From: Sisyra terminalis
Lineage: Eukaryota > Arthropoda > Insecta > Neuroptera > Sisyridae
Reading direction: 5' to 3'
NCBI GenBank assembly: GCA_958496175.1
Contig: OY292276.1
Coordinates: forward strand, 11,736,001-11,800,000
Length of the DNA: 64,000 bases
Under the pieces are notes generated by a model. That model did not search any database. It was given only the letters and a program-made list of their open reading frames with translations, and was not told where the DNA came from. Of this stretch, positions 36,482 to 48,454 are shown in pieces. Every line of letters starts with the position of its first letter. The stretch's first letter is position 1. A program made the position numbers and the translations under genes.

Positions 36482-37418
36482 ATGGCAAAATATTTCGAAA
36501 CAACGACAACGTTTAATTTTACTTGGGAACAAGTTGCTCAAGGCTTTTGGAAACGATATCCTAATCCACAAAGGTAAAAAAATCCAAACCGGTAAATTAG
36601 ATCAATTACGTAATATATTACATTATAACTAAACTTCAACATCTAGCGTTGACCTAAATACATATAAGTTTTTTTTAACTAATACATTCGATTGTAAACA
36701 ATTGCCAGAATTTCGTAAACTTATTTCGATTAATTTATATTTTTAGTTCTCATGTGTTATCGGAAGATACAGTGTTACGAGAAATTCATTCCGGAAAATT
36801 ATACACTAAACGGCTACTAACAAAAACAAATCGAGTTCCCAAATGGGGTGAACGATTGATTAGTAATACTGCCGTAAAAATTGTAGAAGAGTCCATAGTT
36901 GATCCAAAAGAGAAAGTTTTAGTTACATATACGAGAAATTTGGGTTATACACGCGTTATGGTAATTTAAATATTCTCTCAAGCATTTCCATCAAATATTT
37001 TTTTTAATAAAATATATATTTCTAGAGTGTAATTGAAAAAGTGGTTTATAAAATTAGCTCCGAAAATCCGAATACAACAGTTGCCATCCGTTCAGCGTGG
37101 ATTGATTCTCAAGTGAAAGGTTTAGGAAAAGCCATTAAAGCCTTTGGCTTCGAAAGATTTAGAAAAAATTGTGGAAAAATGGTAAAAAAAATGGTATTTA
37201 CCTAGCCAGAATATAAAATAATAAATTGTAATTGATTTCAGGTGCAAGGTTTTAATTATGTTTTGAATACTATGTATCCTCATACAGGGCAAATGCAGTC
37301 TATGACAATACCTCATCAATCAACAGCAAGCAAATTGAAAGACGCAGCTAAAAATGCATCCGATTTAGCCAAAGCAAAAGCGTCTCCAATTTATGTATCA
37401 TGTCAACCAAATCAGTAA
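36482..37418 (+). CDS. PRELI-domain mitochondrial lipid-transfer protein (preli-like)
   Basis: Four exons: 36482-36573, 36747-36960, 37026-37181, 37242-37418, phases consistent, 212 residues. The PRELI/MSF1 domain fills most of the protein: an N-terminal KYFETTTTF strand, the family motif FWKRYPNP, then SHVLSEDTV, a RRLLTKTNR-type segment (KRLLTKTNR here) with PKWGERL, SIVDP, and the later NYVLNTMYP helix. The C-terminus has an alanine/lysine-rich helix (KDAAKNASDLAKAKA), as in PRELID1. Family members shuttle phosphatidic acid or phosphatidylserine across the mitochondrial intermembrane space with a TRIAP1/Mdm35 partner. Closest in layout to PRELID1/preli-like. An AATAAA lies about 95 bases after the stop. 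Confidence 0.93.
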
Positions 37419-38530
37419 AAATTAGATTCAGCCAATATCGTTTTATTTTTAAATATATATTTTAGTCTTTGGGATATAAATATTTAGCGTTTTTATAGCT
37501 ATTTTTTTTACAAAATAAACGCAAAAAATAATTATTAAGAATTGACGAAGATTTGGAGACAAAAAGAAGGCCGCATGAAATGTTTCACTTAAATTTTTCC
37601 AGTGGTTACCTAAGAACTTGAATTAGGTCTCAGATATTTAATAAAAAAGTAATTTTTGAATCATTTTGGTGCAGCTTTCTTTTGAGTCTCAAATCTTTTA
37701 GAACATTCACTTAATTAGTACTAATAAAAACATTTTATGACAGCTACAAAAATCACATTTTTAATTTAGGAGAAAAAAAATAATAAAAACGGGAAATTAT
37801 TATTTTTTGATAAAAATACTGAACATATTTTTAAAGATATTGAATTGAGATTTTATATTTAATTTATCTTGAAAAAATCGTTACTACTTTAACTAAATAT
37901 TTAAAACAATCCCATTCTATTTACGCCAAAGTGCAATATACTATTGAAACTTTTAACTATGGTAGAGTTAAACTTAAATATTGAGCATTTATTACATAGT
38001 AAAATAACTTTAGTTAGCACTGCCATTCATGGGCTTCAATCATTCCCTTATTACCTATTTCTTAGGGTCTTACTCAATTTCTTAAAGGATTATTCTGATT
38101 TTGTTGAGAAAAATAACAGTTTTTTTCGGGAATATATTAATGAAATCTTTCGAAACGAAAATATTATAAATGGTGATTCAATTAGATTGACTTGTAGATG
38201 GTGAATTGTGTCGTTTGATTTTTTTTTCAAATTCACCGTTAGTAGTCTAAAAAAATTGTCATTTTTCCAAAAATAAATAGAATAACTCGTTTGCCCTTGG
38301 ATTTAGAGTCAAAACTTGTTTCTTAAATAAAAATGCCAATTTACTTAAGAAAAATAAAAGTTCTTTATTCCCGTTTAAAAATACACTTAAATTCTTTTTT
38401 AAGTATAAACTTATAAAAAAAATGAGTATAGATGAGTCCTGTCGAGTCTTATATATAATAACGTATGCGTAAAATGTTTATTTGTTATATTGTAAAACTA
38501 ATTACAAATATATAGAAAGTATTATTTCCG
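37419..38530. other. convergent 3' region
   Basis: 3' flanks of the PRELI gene (plus) and sulfite oxidase (minus). An 81-codon open frame near 37,959 has no recognisable family and lies in AT-rich sequence; I do not call it a gene. Confidence 0.45.
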
Positions 38531-41500
38531 TTACTTTTGAACTTCAATATTTATACGATGATAAGCGTTACCTAAAACTCCTCGTAAATTCCAAATATTT
38601 CTAAAGTCTTCTGGTTGAGTATTGTATGAGGAATCAACAGCTTTTGACCATATTTCAACCTAAAAATAAATTAATGCTTTATAAAAAAAATAATGAAGAT
38701 GTAAATGTAATTACATGTTTGGTTTTGGGGTCTATTGGGATTTTTGCAGACCATAACGTCCAAGACCAATGTTTCGGAGGTGGATTTGAATTTTGGTGAT
38801 CAAATGTGGCGACATGCCATGTTTTACCCTGGTCGGCAGTAACATCGACTCGGACAATTTTTTGACCTCCTCCAGACCAAGCATATCCTGCAATCGTAAG
38901 GAATATATTAAATATTTTTTACATCCATAGAAGGATCAATTCTAATTAAATTGGTGATGGATTCAATGGACGAAATTATAGAGGTTTGTAAAACAAATGG
39001 GAAAAGCTGTTGATTTTTCCAAAATACTTCTAGTGAAATAGTTATGGAAAAGTTCTGATTAGTATTAATCAATATCAATTCTAAACACAAATAACATAGT
39101 TGAACTATGTATACAATATATAAAATATATTGCAGTCCAATTTATTAACATAAACTTGAACAGAAGTTCAAACAAAAATATTCGTGACGTACTGCCCAGA
39201 TACGCTTTGTGATGATTCATCACAAAGCAGTTACGGAGTGATCCAAACTACTTGATGACCACTGATGAAGATTGCTTGGCAATCGAAATACGTATCTGGG
39301 CAATACGTCACGAATATTTTTGTTTGAACTTCTGTTCAAGTTTATGTTAATAAATTGGACTGCAATATATTTTATATATTGTATACACAGTATAACTGTT
39401 CAAAGTCATCGAAAAAATCTTATTTTGATAGTTGAACTATTTTAACAAGGTACCAAATTAAAAGAAACATTTACACAGGCAATATACCTTTTACAGTTAT
39501 GAAGCCATCTTTTATCGCAATAGTATCATTATTTTGTGGTAAACAAATTGCTGATATAACCGGCAGTTCTTGAATAGCTGGAGATTTAGTGAAGTCAACT
39601 GTATCCCAATCGACCGTTGGTGAGAACCCTTTGTAATCATTTTGTTGCCAATGTGAAGAACTTTCAGCCTTCGATACAATTATTTTGGACAACCACTTTA
39701 CGTTTCGAGCTCCAACAACACCGGGTACTATAACACGAACCGGGAATCCATGATCTCTAGTCAATGGTTCATCATTCATTTCAAAAGCTAATAAAACTTC
39801 ACAACGTTTATCAAAAGCTCGCCAAAATGGAATTGATGCACCGTACGATGTTCCCGTAACATCCATATCGAGACCTTCAAACTAAAAAAACTATTAATAG
39901 TTTGATTCTTTAAGTTTAAAAAAAAATTAATACTTGAACATGTTGGTAAACTTCTTCGTCCGTATCTACAACTCCTGCAGCAATTAGTACATCTCGTAGT
40001 AAAACTCCCTTCCATTTTGCATTTCCTACAGCAGATGGACCCCACTCAAGACCTTTTACAGTTTTAATCTAAAGAAAATCATTATTTCTGTTTAAAATTT
40101 ATTTTTCATATTTAACCTTTGTCATTTCACTTCGTCTGTTTCCAGCACACATAACGACCGCGTCTATGGTATGTTGAGGAAATTGTTTCAACTTATCCAT
40201 ATTTAAAGATAATTTTTTCTTCGTTCCCTCAATTTCCACTTCCAATTCAAAAGTTTTCACATCTACGTTAGGAACAGGTAAATGATTTCTAACATAAAAT
40301 AATTCTCTAAAATTTCAAAAAAAAATCAATAACTTCATTCTTAATTTTACTAAACAATGGAAAGATAAAATATTTGTAGATTAAAATATCCACACCAAAC
40401 AATTCTATAAAATCCACTTTTTAATTAAGAAAATTTGGTTTTGTAATTACATAATGAATGCTTAATAAAATATTGACCTAATCCATAGAGGCTTAGGAGT
40501 TTAGGGATCCCTAAACCATATGAGTACAAACACAGGATGTCCAGCGGTAAGGGGAATGTGGAAATTTAGGAACTACATTGGGTCAAAGAATTTAACTAAA
40601 AGTTCTGGTGAATTTTAATGTATTTTAAAGTACCCATCGTAATTGCTAAATGACCGTAATTTCTGAATGTCAGTAAAGGAGGAGTATAAGGTTCTCACCA
40701 TTTTTGCCTTATTTAGGATTAGGTTCTTATTTTATTCAGCATTTATTTGATCAGTTTTTACCGTAATATGTAACTCAAACTCTAATATATAGATGATACT
40801 CTAGAATGGATTCCAATTAATAATGTGCAAAAGAGTTTGCTACGACTGTGTATTTCATTTGGAAATTTAGAGTTTTTTGTGAACCTTCATAGAATGGCAT
40901 ATATTATAAAATAAGAAGGAATACAAAAAGCACCCCAATACAGTATAGATTGGATTTCGTATTCGTTGTAATCCATTTAAAGTGAATATGTGAATATATA
41001 TATATTTTTCTTTTTAGGCATTATATCAAGAAAATTTGTCAATATAATGAGGATTTTAATTCGCGAAAGTTAATAAATTCCACTGGCAGATATTTTATTC
41101 TTAAGATAAAATGATCCTTCGTTTATAATTTGTGATGTTAAAATATAAACGTACTTAGGAGTATAAAAACTATCTACTAAAAGTGATGAATTTGGTTCTG
41201 CATTGAATGGTTTTTGCGAAGCCGGTTTTAACGCCTTATGTCTTATAGGATCATCGCAATAAGGATCCGACATGTCTTTAATAGACTGGCTTGCTTCATC
41301 AGCGGAAATATTACCTAATAAAAAACAATTAAAACATTAAAAAGGCATCTTTATCAAATCCCAGCGCCATGTTAAATGTGCATCAAAATTTCCACTTTTT
41401 CCTCCAACTAATTAATTCGCTAGAATTGAAAGATTGTGGCTCGTTTTATACAACCAGTTGAATTGGGAAACAATAAAACAAGTGGAAATTTTGAGGAAAT

Positions 41501-42111
41501 GCTATTACATATTTACCAATTCGCATTTTTTCGAGCAAATCCAATATTTCTGGTTTCTTATGAACTCCGTAGAGCAGCCAAAATGGCTCAACTGAAGATC
41601 CGGCGGCAATCATTATGTTGTCCTTTCCTCCCGGATGGTTCGTAACGAAATTGGTAATATCATAAACTCCTTGTTTGTATGTAACCCAAATTTTATTTTT
41701 CCTAGAACACATTCTAATAAATCTCCGATCTTAAGTCTTATAAAAGTACCCCACTTATTGTCATGTTTAGAAACTTCATCTAAAGTATAGTTCGGTAAAT
41801 TTGGATCAAATTCCCCGATTTTAATGTCATTTTTTGCCTTCGCCAGCACTTTATCGTTATCTAAAATGAAATATCAAAGGACTATATATTTTAGAATTTT
41901 CATCTCTGAGTTTATGCTTACCAAAATATTTGTAAATGGCCCAAAACGCCGTGGCTGAGGCGAATAAATAAATTGTTGAAAACTGAGCATTTTTTTCAGA
42001 ATATTCATTGCTACCATTTTTATGATCAGTAGAAATGTTCTTTATGGCATAGCAATTTTTCAAGGAAAAGTAAAGATGTTTTTGTCTTCTTATCGCTTGT
42101 AGATATTTCAT
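38531..42111 (-). CDS. sulfite oxidase, mitochondrial
   Basis: Nine exons: 42111-41922, 41860-41755, 41701-41517, 41314-41155, 40306-40117, 40068-39934, 39881-39488, 38887-38715, 38659-38531, 553 residues with consistent phases. An N-terminal mitochondrial leader with one hydrophobic segment is followed by a cytochrome b5 domain (haem histidines in HPGG and in YGVH), then the molybdopterin domain with [12 protein letters not shown], whose cysteine ligates molybdenum, and the C-terminal dimerisation domain ([10 protein letters not shown] to the end). It oxidises sulfite to sulfate in the intermembrane space and passes electrons to cytochrome c. All key residues are present. The intron at 38888-39487 carries a hammerhead-bearing element. 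Confidence 0.97.
39109..39427 (+). mobile_element. hammerhead-ribozyme inverted-repeat retroelement, copy 1 (13-bp TSD)
   Basis: Arms 39109-39204 and 39292-39387 are near-perfect inverted copies; the right side continues with an extra tail (AGTATAACTGTTCAAAGTCA...). The 13-bp direct repeat ATAGTTGAACTAT flanks it exactly (39096-39108 and 39428-39440). The core contains a hammerhead motif. There is no ORF in 319 bp, so it is non-autonomous. Long variable target duplications and ribozymes fit target-primed retroelements (Penelope-like or retrozyme) rather than DNA transposons. It is located in a sulfite oxidase intron, opposite to the gene. Confidence 0.85.
39259..39299 (+). ncRNA. hammerhead ribozyme motif (copy 1 element)
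   Basis: CUGAUGA at 39262-39268, helix II GATTGC (39270-39275) and GCAATC (39279-39284) with a TTG loop, GAAA at 39285-39288, and palindromic helix III ATACGTAT (39288-39295) without a loop. Predicted cleavage is after C39296. Helix I starts with CCA 39259-39261 pairing with TGG 39297-39299. Confidence 0.85.
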
Positions 42112-42868
42112 TTTTAATTCTATTATTCAATGAATGAAATATTAAAAACAAAGCATTTAAAGTTTGAAAAAAAATATAATTACATAGGAATTAATTTTAT
42201 TGTGGAAAATATATTAATTGACCTTCATTTACTTGATTATTTAGTTTCCTAAAAAAACACTTAGGTCTATAAAATATATAAAACACCTATCAACACATTG
42301 ATTCCCGCACGTTTTACATCTAAATATAGACAATTTTGGTGTGGGTATTAAGGTCAATGAGGCTTAAGTGTTCAAGATATATTAAATAAAAACATCAGAA
42401 ACTCTGATAATTAGAATTTATTTTGCAAAAAAAATCCTTCAATTATTTAACAAAAATATTCAAAATTTATTTAAAAAAAATAGTTTTAGAGTGATATCAG
42501 TAAGGCATTAAAGATATACTTTTTAGATTAGAAAAGTAATTATTTCTAATCTAACTATCATATTTTAAGTTATTATTTCCAACTTAGTGTTATGTTACTG
42601 GAATAAAAATTATAACTATTTTTTTTCTTTTGGAGACATTCTATATATGGTTACAAAAAGAACAAATTAATTATTCAATATCATCCATATAAAAACGAAT
42701 CTATCGATTTATATAATAGCTTAAAAATGAAAAATACATTGCACGACAAAATTATAGTGTATTAAAAATGCATAAAGTATATGAAAAATAAAAAGGATAT
42801 TCCATGACAGTATTTCTCAATTTTTCAAATTATATATACAAAAAAAATCAACTTTTTTTACATACATT
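42112..42868. other. 5' flank of sulfite oxidase, no gene
   Basis: AT-rich, no recognisable coding sequence or bounded element. The sulfite oxidase promoter must lie here. Confidence 0.4.
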
Positions 42869-42966
42869 CCTGTTAAAAAAGGCATTTTAAAATCATTATA
42901 TTTAAAATAACTTTAATCAACTTCTAATGGGGTTTTTGAACATTTAAAATCCCTTGTTTTAACAGG
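42869..42966. mobile_element. CCTGTTAAAAAAGGC-family MITE
   Basis: Palindromic element with ends CCTGTTAAAAAAGGCATTTT and, mirrored, TTGTTTTAACAGG; same family as at 29979, 43089 and 44744. Confidence 0.65.
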
Positions 42967-43088
42967 GTTGTATTATCCCCTGATAATTCCAGGATATTTT
43001 TTATGTTTTTCCATTACTTGAAACTATTGTTTTTCTTCTCATGGTGAAATGACCCAATTTTTCCATCACATGTATTAATTAGTGTAAT

Positions 43089-43211
43089 CCCTATTAAAAA
43101 AGGGACTTTAAAAGCATTTTGAAATCATTACATTTAAAGTGCCATTAATAGCTTTAAATATTAAATTAATGATTTTTTCGAAATAACATTAAATGCTTAT
43201 TTTTAAGAGGG
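43089..43211. mobile_element. CCTGTTAAAAAAGGC-family MITE, diverged copy
   Basis: Ends CCCTATTAAAAAAGGGAC and TTTTTAAGAGGG, with an internal ATTTTGAAATCATTACATTTAA block (split here by variation) shared with the family. Confidence 0.55.
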
Positions 43212-43635
43212 ATAAGTTCCAAAAATACTATTAATTAAGAAATGTATATACTTGAATTATAATGGGCCTTGTCATTAGGATAACTCCTATAGGTCCCAAC
43301 CAATCTTGATCAAACTTGGTGCTCTTATTCTTCAAAAGATAACTTTGAACAAGTTTAAAGATAATTAAAATTGGATTACTAGTTTAAAAATGGTTTAAAA
43401 TTTCCTAATATTTTTTTAAATACCTGAGATTTTAAGGTTGAATTAAATATCCTGATAATTCCAGGTCTATGGTCACCGTGTTTTTGGAAAGCTGAGTACC
43501 TCATCAAAAAAAAAACATGATGGAAATGTCCTTTTTTGGTATGAAACCGCTAGGTCCAGATTTAGTAATGTGGATTTCATAGTGCTAAATAAAATGAATG
43601 AAGCATCAAAAAATGGGAACTATACAATTAACGAT

Positions 43636-43902
43636 CAAGGGAAGATTTAAAGGAGGGCCTGCCCCCCTCCCGGTTTTTTTTTTGTGTACTATAGAGATTC
43701 CATCACAATACATACTTAGACGCAAATCAAATTATTAGAGTTGTTAAAAATATATGAATAAAATAAGAGAAAGAACATTAGTGAAACTGTAGTCTATTTC
43801 TAGCTGGAATTGCGAATTATCGTTTCATTCCTTTCACGCACTTGCGAATGAAAGATGATATTGTGCTCCCCTCTCCAGAAAAAAATCCTGAATCCGCCCT
43901 TG
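43636..43902. mobile_element. CAAGGACGG hAT-like MITE, copy 1
   Basis: 267 bp beginning CAAGGGAAGATT and ending GAATCCGCCCTTG. Flanks TTAACGAT (43628-43635) and TTAACGAC (43903-43910) match at seven of eight bases. A G/C-run near one end and the TGTGTACTAT block are shared with the copy at 44377, which lies in the opposite orientation. Confidence 0.8.
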
Positions 43903-44376
43903 TTAACGACCAAATTCAAACTGTGTTTATTCATAGAATAATCAAACAATTATTACTTTACAGGACATTGGTTTCTTTTAGTCATAACTAGTGTAGAACT
44001 CGTTAGGGTCCATTCTAACGGAAAGTGTTACGGATAAAGATCAGTTGCTTTAGTTACAACGAAATGCAATTGGGGGGGGGGGAAGATTGAGTGTGCGAGA
44101 TCTGTTGAGCTTAGTAGTTCAAATACAACGCAAGTTGTAATATGCATGGAATAGATGCGGATGGAGTAAGAGAGACTATTCCTCAGCACTATCGAAAACG
44201 TCTCACCGATCAGCAATCTTAATATATAAGATGAGCAAAACACTCTCAATACAAACATTTTGCTTACTTTTTAATTAACGAATTCATTATTAAATTATTA
44301 TGAAGTAAATGAATGATGGAAGCCTAGTTTATAAGTTCTAGTCTATAAATTTGGCCATGGAAACTGTTGCCTAGAC

Positions 44377-44642
44377 CAAGGACGGATTCAGGATTTTTTT
44401 CTGGGGGGGGGGGGCATAATATCATCTTTTATTTGCAAGAGCGTGAAAGTGATCTCGAAAAAAATCGTAATTCCAACCAGAAATAGACTAGAGTTTCACT
44501 AAGGTTTTTTTTTGTTATTTTATTCATATATTTTCACAACTTTAATAATTTGATTTGCTTCTAAGTATTTACTGGTATGGAATCTCCACAGTACACAAAA
44601 ATGCCCTAAGGGGGCACGTGCCCCCCTTTAAATCCGTCCTTG
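44377..44642. mobile_element. CAAGGACGG hAT-like MITE, copy 2 (perfect 8-bp TSD)
   Basis: 266 bp with 12-bp termini CAAGGACGGATT / AATCCGTCCTTG. GCCTAGAC flanks both sides perfectly (44369-44376 and 44643-44650). A 12-base G-run follows the left end. Non-coding. The 8-bp duplication points to a hAT-type transposase supplied in trans. Confidence 0.85.
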
Positions 44643-44743
44643 GCCTAGACCATTTGTTGTACCAGATGTACCCAAAATACAGTGTAAATTCTTTCGACTC
44701 TCACCAAACCCTTCTCGTAGTTTTGGGGGTAAGCGTACTGTAC

Positions 44744-44850
44744 TCTAGTAAAAAAAGGCATTTATATGTTCAAAAAACCCGTTAGAAGTCATTTCAAGTT
44801 ATTAAAGGCATTTTAAATGTAATGATTTCAAAATGCCTTTTTTTAACGAA
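44744..44850. mobile_element. CCTGTTAAAAAAGGC-family MITE
   Basis: Left end CTAGTAAAAAAAGGCATTTA and mirrored right end AAATGCCTTTTTTTAACG; interior shared with the copies at 29979, 42869 and 43089. Confidence 0.55.
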
Positions 44851-45888
44851 ATACACTTTGGGAAAAAAATAATAAAAAGAACCATTTTTTGAATTTTATA
44901 AACAAGAATCCAAAAATGTATTATTGTTGTATTGAATTTCGAATTTACAAAAAGCTACCCCTTTACTTGATCATATTTATTTCACGATAAAATTTTGAAT
45001 TTGTGAAGGGTAAAAACGATAAGAATAATATAAATGTGATGTTTATATTGACGGGAGTGATAAAAATATAGAATATTTACTAAAAAAATAAATTATATAA
45101 AGCGGAGAGGGGGGCATTGCTCAAATTTTCGTTTTAATGATTTATTTATTTGTCTTTAACTTTAATTAAAGTCGAATTTGTGAAGATCTTCAGAACAGGT
45201 TACGTTAAAGTAAACACTTAAAAGTTAGTAAACACTGCAAACACTGATAATTAATTGATAAACACAAACCCACCTCAAAAGAATTTTTTTAAATTAGTGC
45301 TTATAATGACAACTGATGCTGCGCAATAGAACTAAAAACAAAAAAAAAACGAAAATGTCAAATTTGAATCATTTTGTATTTCAAAACTTAATTATTGCAC
45401 ATTTACTTCAATTTAAATTTGAAAATGTGCCAAATAACGATTAATTATGATTTGTTGAGGGTTTTTTTCTTTAATCTCACAAAAAAGATTAGTTCTTCAA
45501 TAGTTTAGTTTTTCATGGAGGAAGAGTGTATATTTGTTAAATGATTTCTAGCATTAAATTGATAGGTGAACTGAGTGATTTTTGAATAATTTCATTTTTC
45601 AATTGCACTATACATTTAATGCATTTAATTGATGCTAATCAAATTGTAACAAGTGCAACACATTCGGACAAGTGGACAAGTGTATGGTTGGTAAAAACTC
45701 GCCCTCTGTCGGTAGTGAATGCCAATCACTCATAAATCTACACAAATAAGACAATTACACAGATTATACACCAACGACAAGACAATTTCATAAGAACGAT
45801 GATTGGAAAATGGCAGAATCGTCAATCAATTTTTGTCGATTAGAATTTCTTTATGCAATGCTTTATTTCTACGGCTGATTTCAACATT
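44851..45888. other. 5' flank of the UBTD-like gene
   Basis: No gene or repeat recognised. The promoter and 5' untranslated region of the downstream gene are expected here. Confidence 0.4.
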
Positions 45889-48454
45889 ATGGGTGGGTGC
45901 ATCGGAATAACTCGAAGTCGTAGTGGAGCCATCAATGATTCGTCAGGAAGTTTGTCACGACCAAATTCAGGTATTCCGTCATTTATATATTTACAACCTT
46001 GGACTCAACCAATGTGGGTCATTCCATCACATTTACCAATAAGTCACGCATTTCAATCAAATTCCTCAATTGCCTGCGACTTAAACGTCAAATTTCCGCA
46101 ACAGGTAGTACGCGAAAAAATCATCCTCTGTGCCATCAAACACTTCGGTGGAAGTCGGACGTGCCATTGACAGAAGGTCAACTTCGAAGTAAACGAGATG
46201 AGTTTTGGGACACAGCACCAGCTTTTGACGGCCGCAAGGAAATATGGGACGCGTTACGAGCTGCGGCTGTTCAAGCGGAGGCCATGGACTTCGAGTTGGC
46301 TCAGGCTATTTTGGATGGTGCTAATATTTTGGTGCCTAATGGTTACTTAACAGAATGTTATGATGAACTAGGAACTCGTTACCAAGTACCTATTTATTGC
46401 TTATCGTATCCAATCAATATTGTCAAGGAGGACAGTGGTCGCGATTCACCAGCAGAATGTTCCGAACCTGCTGATGGTGGTACAGAAGTGATTCTTAAAT
46501 TAAGACTATCGCATACATGCAACGATGTTAAATTAGCCGTTTTTTCTACCGATACTATTGGTCTGTGTCAGAAAAAACTACAGGTATGCAATAACCTATT
46601 AAAGAGGATTTGTCCTCTGTATAAATTCTATACAACTAGCTACTGGCCACTGTCTATCTGTACATCCGCTTATTGCTTTTAAATTATACAACAGATTTTG
46701 ATATGGTCTTCGTTATAGTTTAGAGATTTCTTTCGGAAAAGTTTTATGCATAGCACAACCAATTTCATTCCATCTTTTATTCTACAACTAGCTGATCCCC
46801 GCGACTTCGTCTGTGTAACATAGGTGTAGATTATATTTCCTTTTTAGATTTGCTATTTGTAGTGGTATATGAAAATTTTTATTTTTCTTACTTCTTTTAC
46901 GAAAAACATAATCATACTTAAAAACACTATTTTGTCGACTTAAAAAAGACACATTTAATATACTGTTGTTTAGAATAAAATAGTTGTATGTAATTATTAA
47001 TTAATTTTCAAAAAATATTTATAAATATCTACAAAGAGTATGTTCAATTGCGTGTACCTACCGTGAACCAAATAATCCATAAATCAATTAGTAGGTATCA
47101 ATACATAAAAAAAATCGTGAAGTTCAATAAAGTCGGTCTTACTTATGACTTAAAACAGTAACAAGTTATCAAAACACTCGCGTCAAAATAACAGAAGTAA
47201 AGGGTCTAGATTTAGAATATTATTAGAAATCCCATTTCATTGTCTCGACTCCCGAATGAACCTTTTTCTCAAAACTATTTCACTACTGCAATGTACAAAA
47301 CTACCGCGAAGAGCAGTTAATTTCCGACTTAATACAAATACTATACAATACAAATTTGTATTGCGCATTGTATAAGAGTCATTTATTGTCGAGTTATAAA
47401 ATTCATAAAAAAAAAATGAAATTTGTCTTAAAATAATCAAAATTAAATCCTTAATATCTTTCAAATGGTGAGGCTTACGGAAAAAATATAGAATACCTTT
47501 TTTGTAGAGCATAAAATTTCCTAAAAAATTCTTTCAGAACATTTTTCTGTACAATCGATAAATGATGAGGTATGAATTTTTTTCTATTGGACTGAGAAAA
47601 AAAAAACAAAACTGCGATGTGGAGAATCTTCCTATTAAAATTAAGAGCTCATACTTGGTGAGAATTTTTTTGAGGTGTCTAGCAACCCATTTTTCCGCGT
47701 CACTTGTAAAAAAAATATTTTTTTTTTTGACCCACCCTAATGTATATGTTTTTTAAGATTGACTCACAATAATCATTTTTATATATTGATCTTTATCCAG
47801 TGAAATATGTTAGTTATTTTTGAAGATGTAAACTATATTGAAATTGTCCTTTACATCATATCGTTAAAGCAGTGAATCTCAACGGGAGCGGTATCGCCCC
47901 CTCACCAGTGGGTGCTGAAACTTTCTAAGGAAGTGATGATGACTACGCAAGCGTTTGGAGGAGGGGGTGTTAATAAGGACTGTGGTGTCGTTCTTTCTTT
48001 ATTAAAAATTTAAAAAATTAATATGAGTACTTTAAATGAGTATTATGAGTACATTTTTGATTCGCTGAGATCGAGAAATCACTGTCCACTTTTTTTAGTT
48101 AGTTAGTTGATAATAATTTTCAAGCGTTATTAGTCATAACTACAACATAAATATTTATTCTTTCCAAAAATTATATACTAAATAATACGTAAACTATGTC
48201 AATTTTTGGTGCCTTAAAAATTGCTCAATATAACATTTAAAAATTCATTTTCCAAACATGGTAACATTTTTATTAAAATTTTCTGAAATTTACAGAATCA
48301 AGAAAATATCGAATCGTCCCGACAACGATGGTTCTTCGGTGGTAAACTATTAGGCGACAAATTGCGAGTCGAAGAAGTCCAAATTCCACCCGGCTACGTC
48401 GTTCAAGTGATTGTAAATATGGAATTTAAACCAAAATCTGATTCTCCTCTTTAA
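45889..48454 (+). CDS. ubiquitin domain-containing protein UBTD1/2-like
   Basis: Three exons: 45889-45970, 46105-46583, 48296-48454, phases consistent, 239 residues (vertebrate UBTD proteins are about 230). I chose the ATG at 45889 because it gives the family N-terminus MGGC: a glycine at 2 for myristoylation and a cysteine for palmitoylation. The UBTD N-terminal domain follows (RWKSD, QLRSKRDEFWDTAPAF, RKEIWDALRAA, LAQAILDGA, ECYDELG, YQVPIYCLS), then a ubiquitin-like domain with RWFFGGKLL completing the fold in the last exon. The family binds UBE2D-type E2 enzymes and affects ubiquitin-dependent signalling. The second intron (1.7 kb) is full of repeat fragments. Confidence 0.96.
46788..47000. 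mobile_element. retroposon fragment, CCCCGCGACTTCGTC family
   Basis: Starts CTAGCTGATCCCCGCGACTT and shares about 200 bp with the copy at 53451, including TTTTACGAAAAACAT and CACTATTTTGTCGACTT. The opening motif is widespread in insect genomes, probably from RTE-type non-LTR or derived SINE elements. 3'-truncated here. Confidence 0.6.
47295..47739. mobile_element. truncated copy of the TAGGGTGGGTC foldback element
   Basis: Matches the right half of the complete element at 62286-63604 (GTATTGCGCATTGTATAAGA, the TTGTCGAGTTATAAAATTCA block and the terminal GACCCACCCTA). The left half is absent. Confidence 0.7.
47873..48084. mobile_element. possible hAT-like relic
   Basis: Left end CAGTGAATCTCAACGGG resembles hAT termini, and a weakly matching mirror, AGAAATCACTG, occurs at 48074-48084. 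No target duplication. Low certainty. Confidence 0.3.

Noticed and set aside
37959..38204. 81-codon frame as a small gene
   Set aside because: No recognisable family, no upstream context, biased AT composition; cannot be supported.
39205..39250. Second hammerhead in the left arm of the copy-1 element
   Set aside because: The mirrored arm has GTGATGA and lacks the GAAA/helix II arrangement, so the core is not complete.
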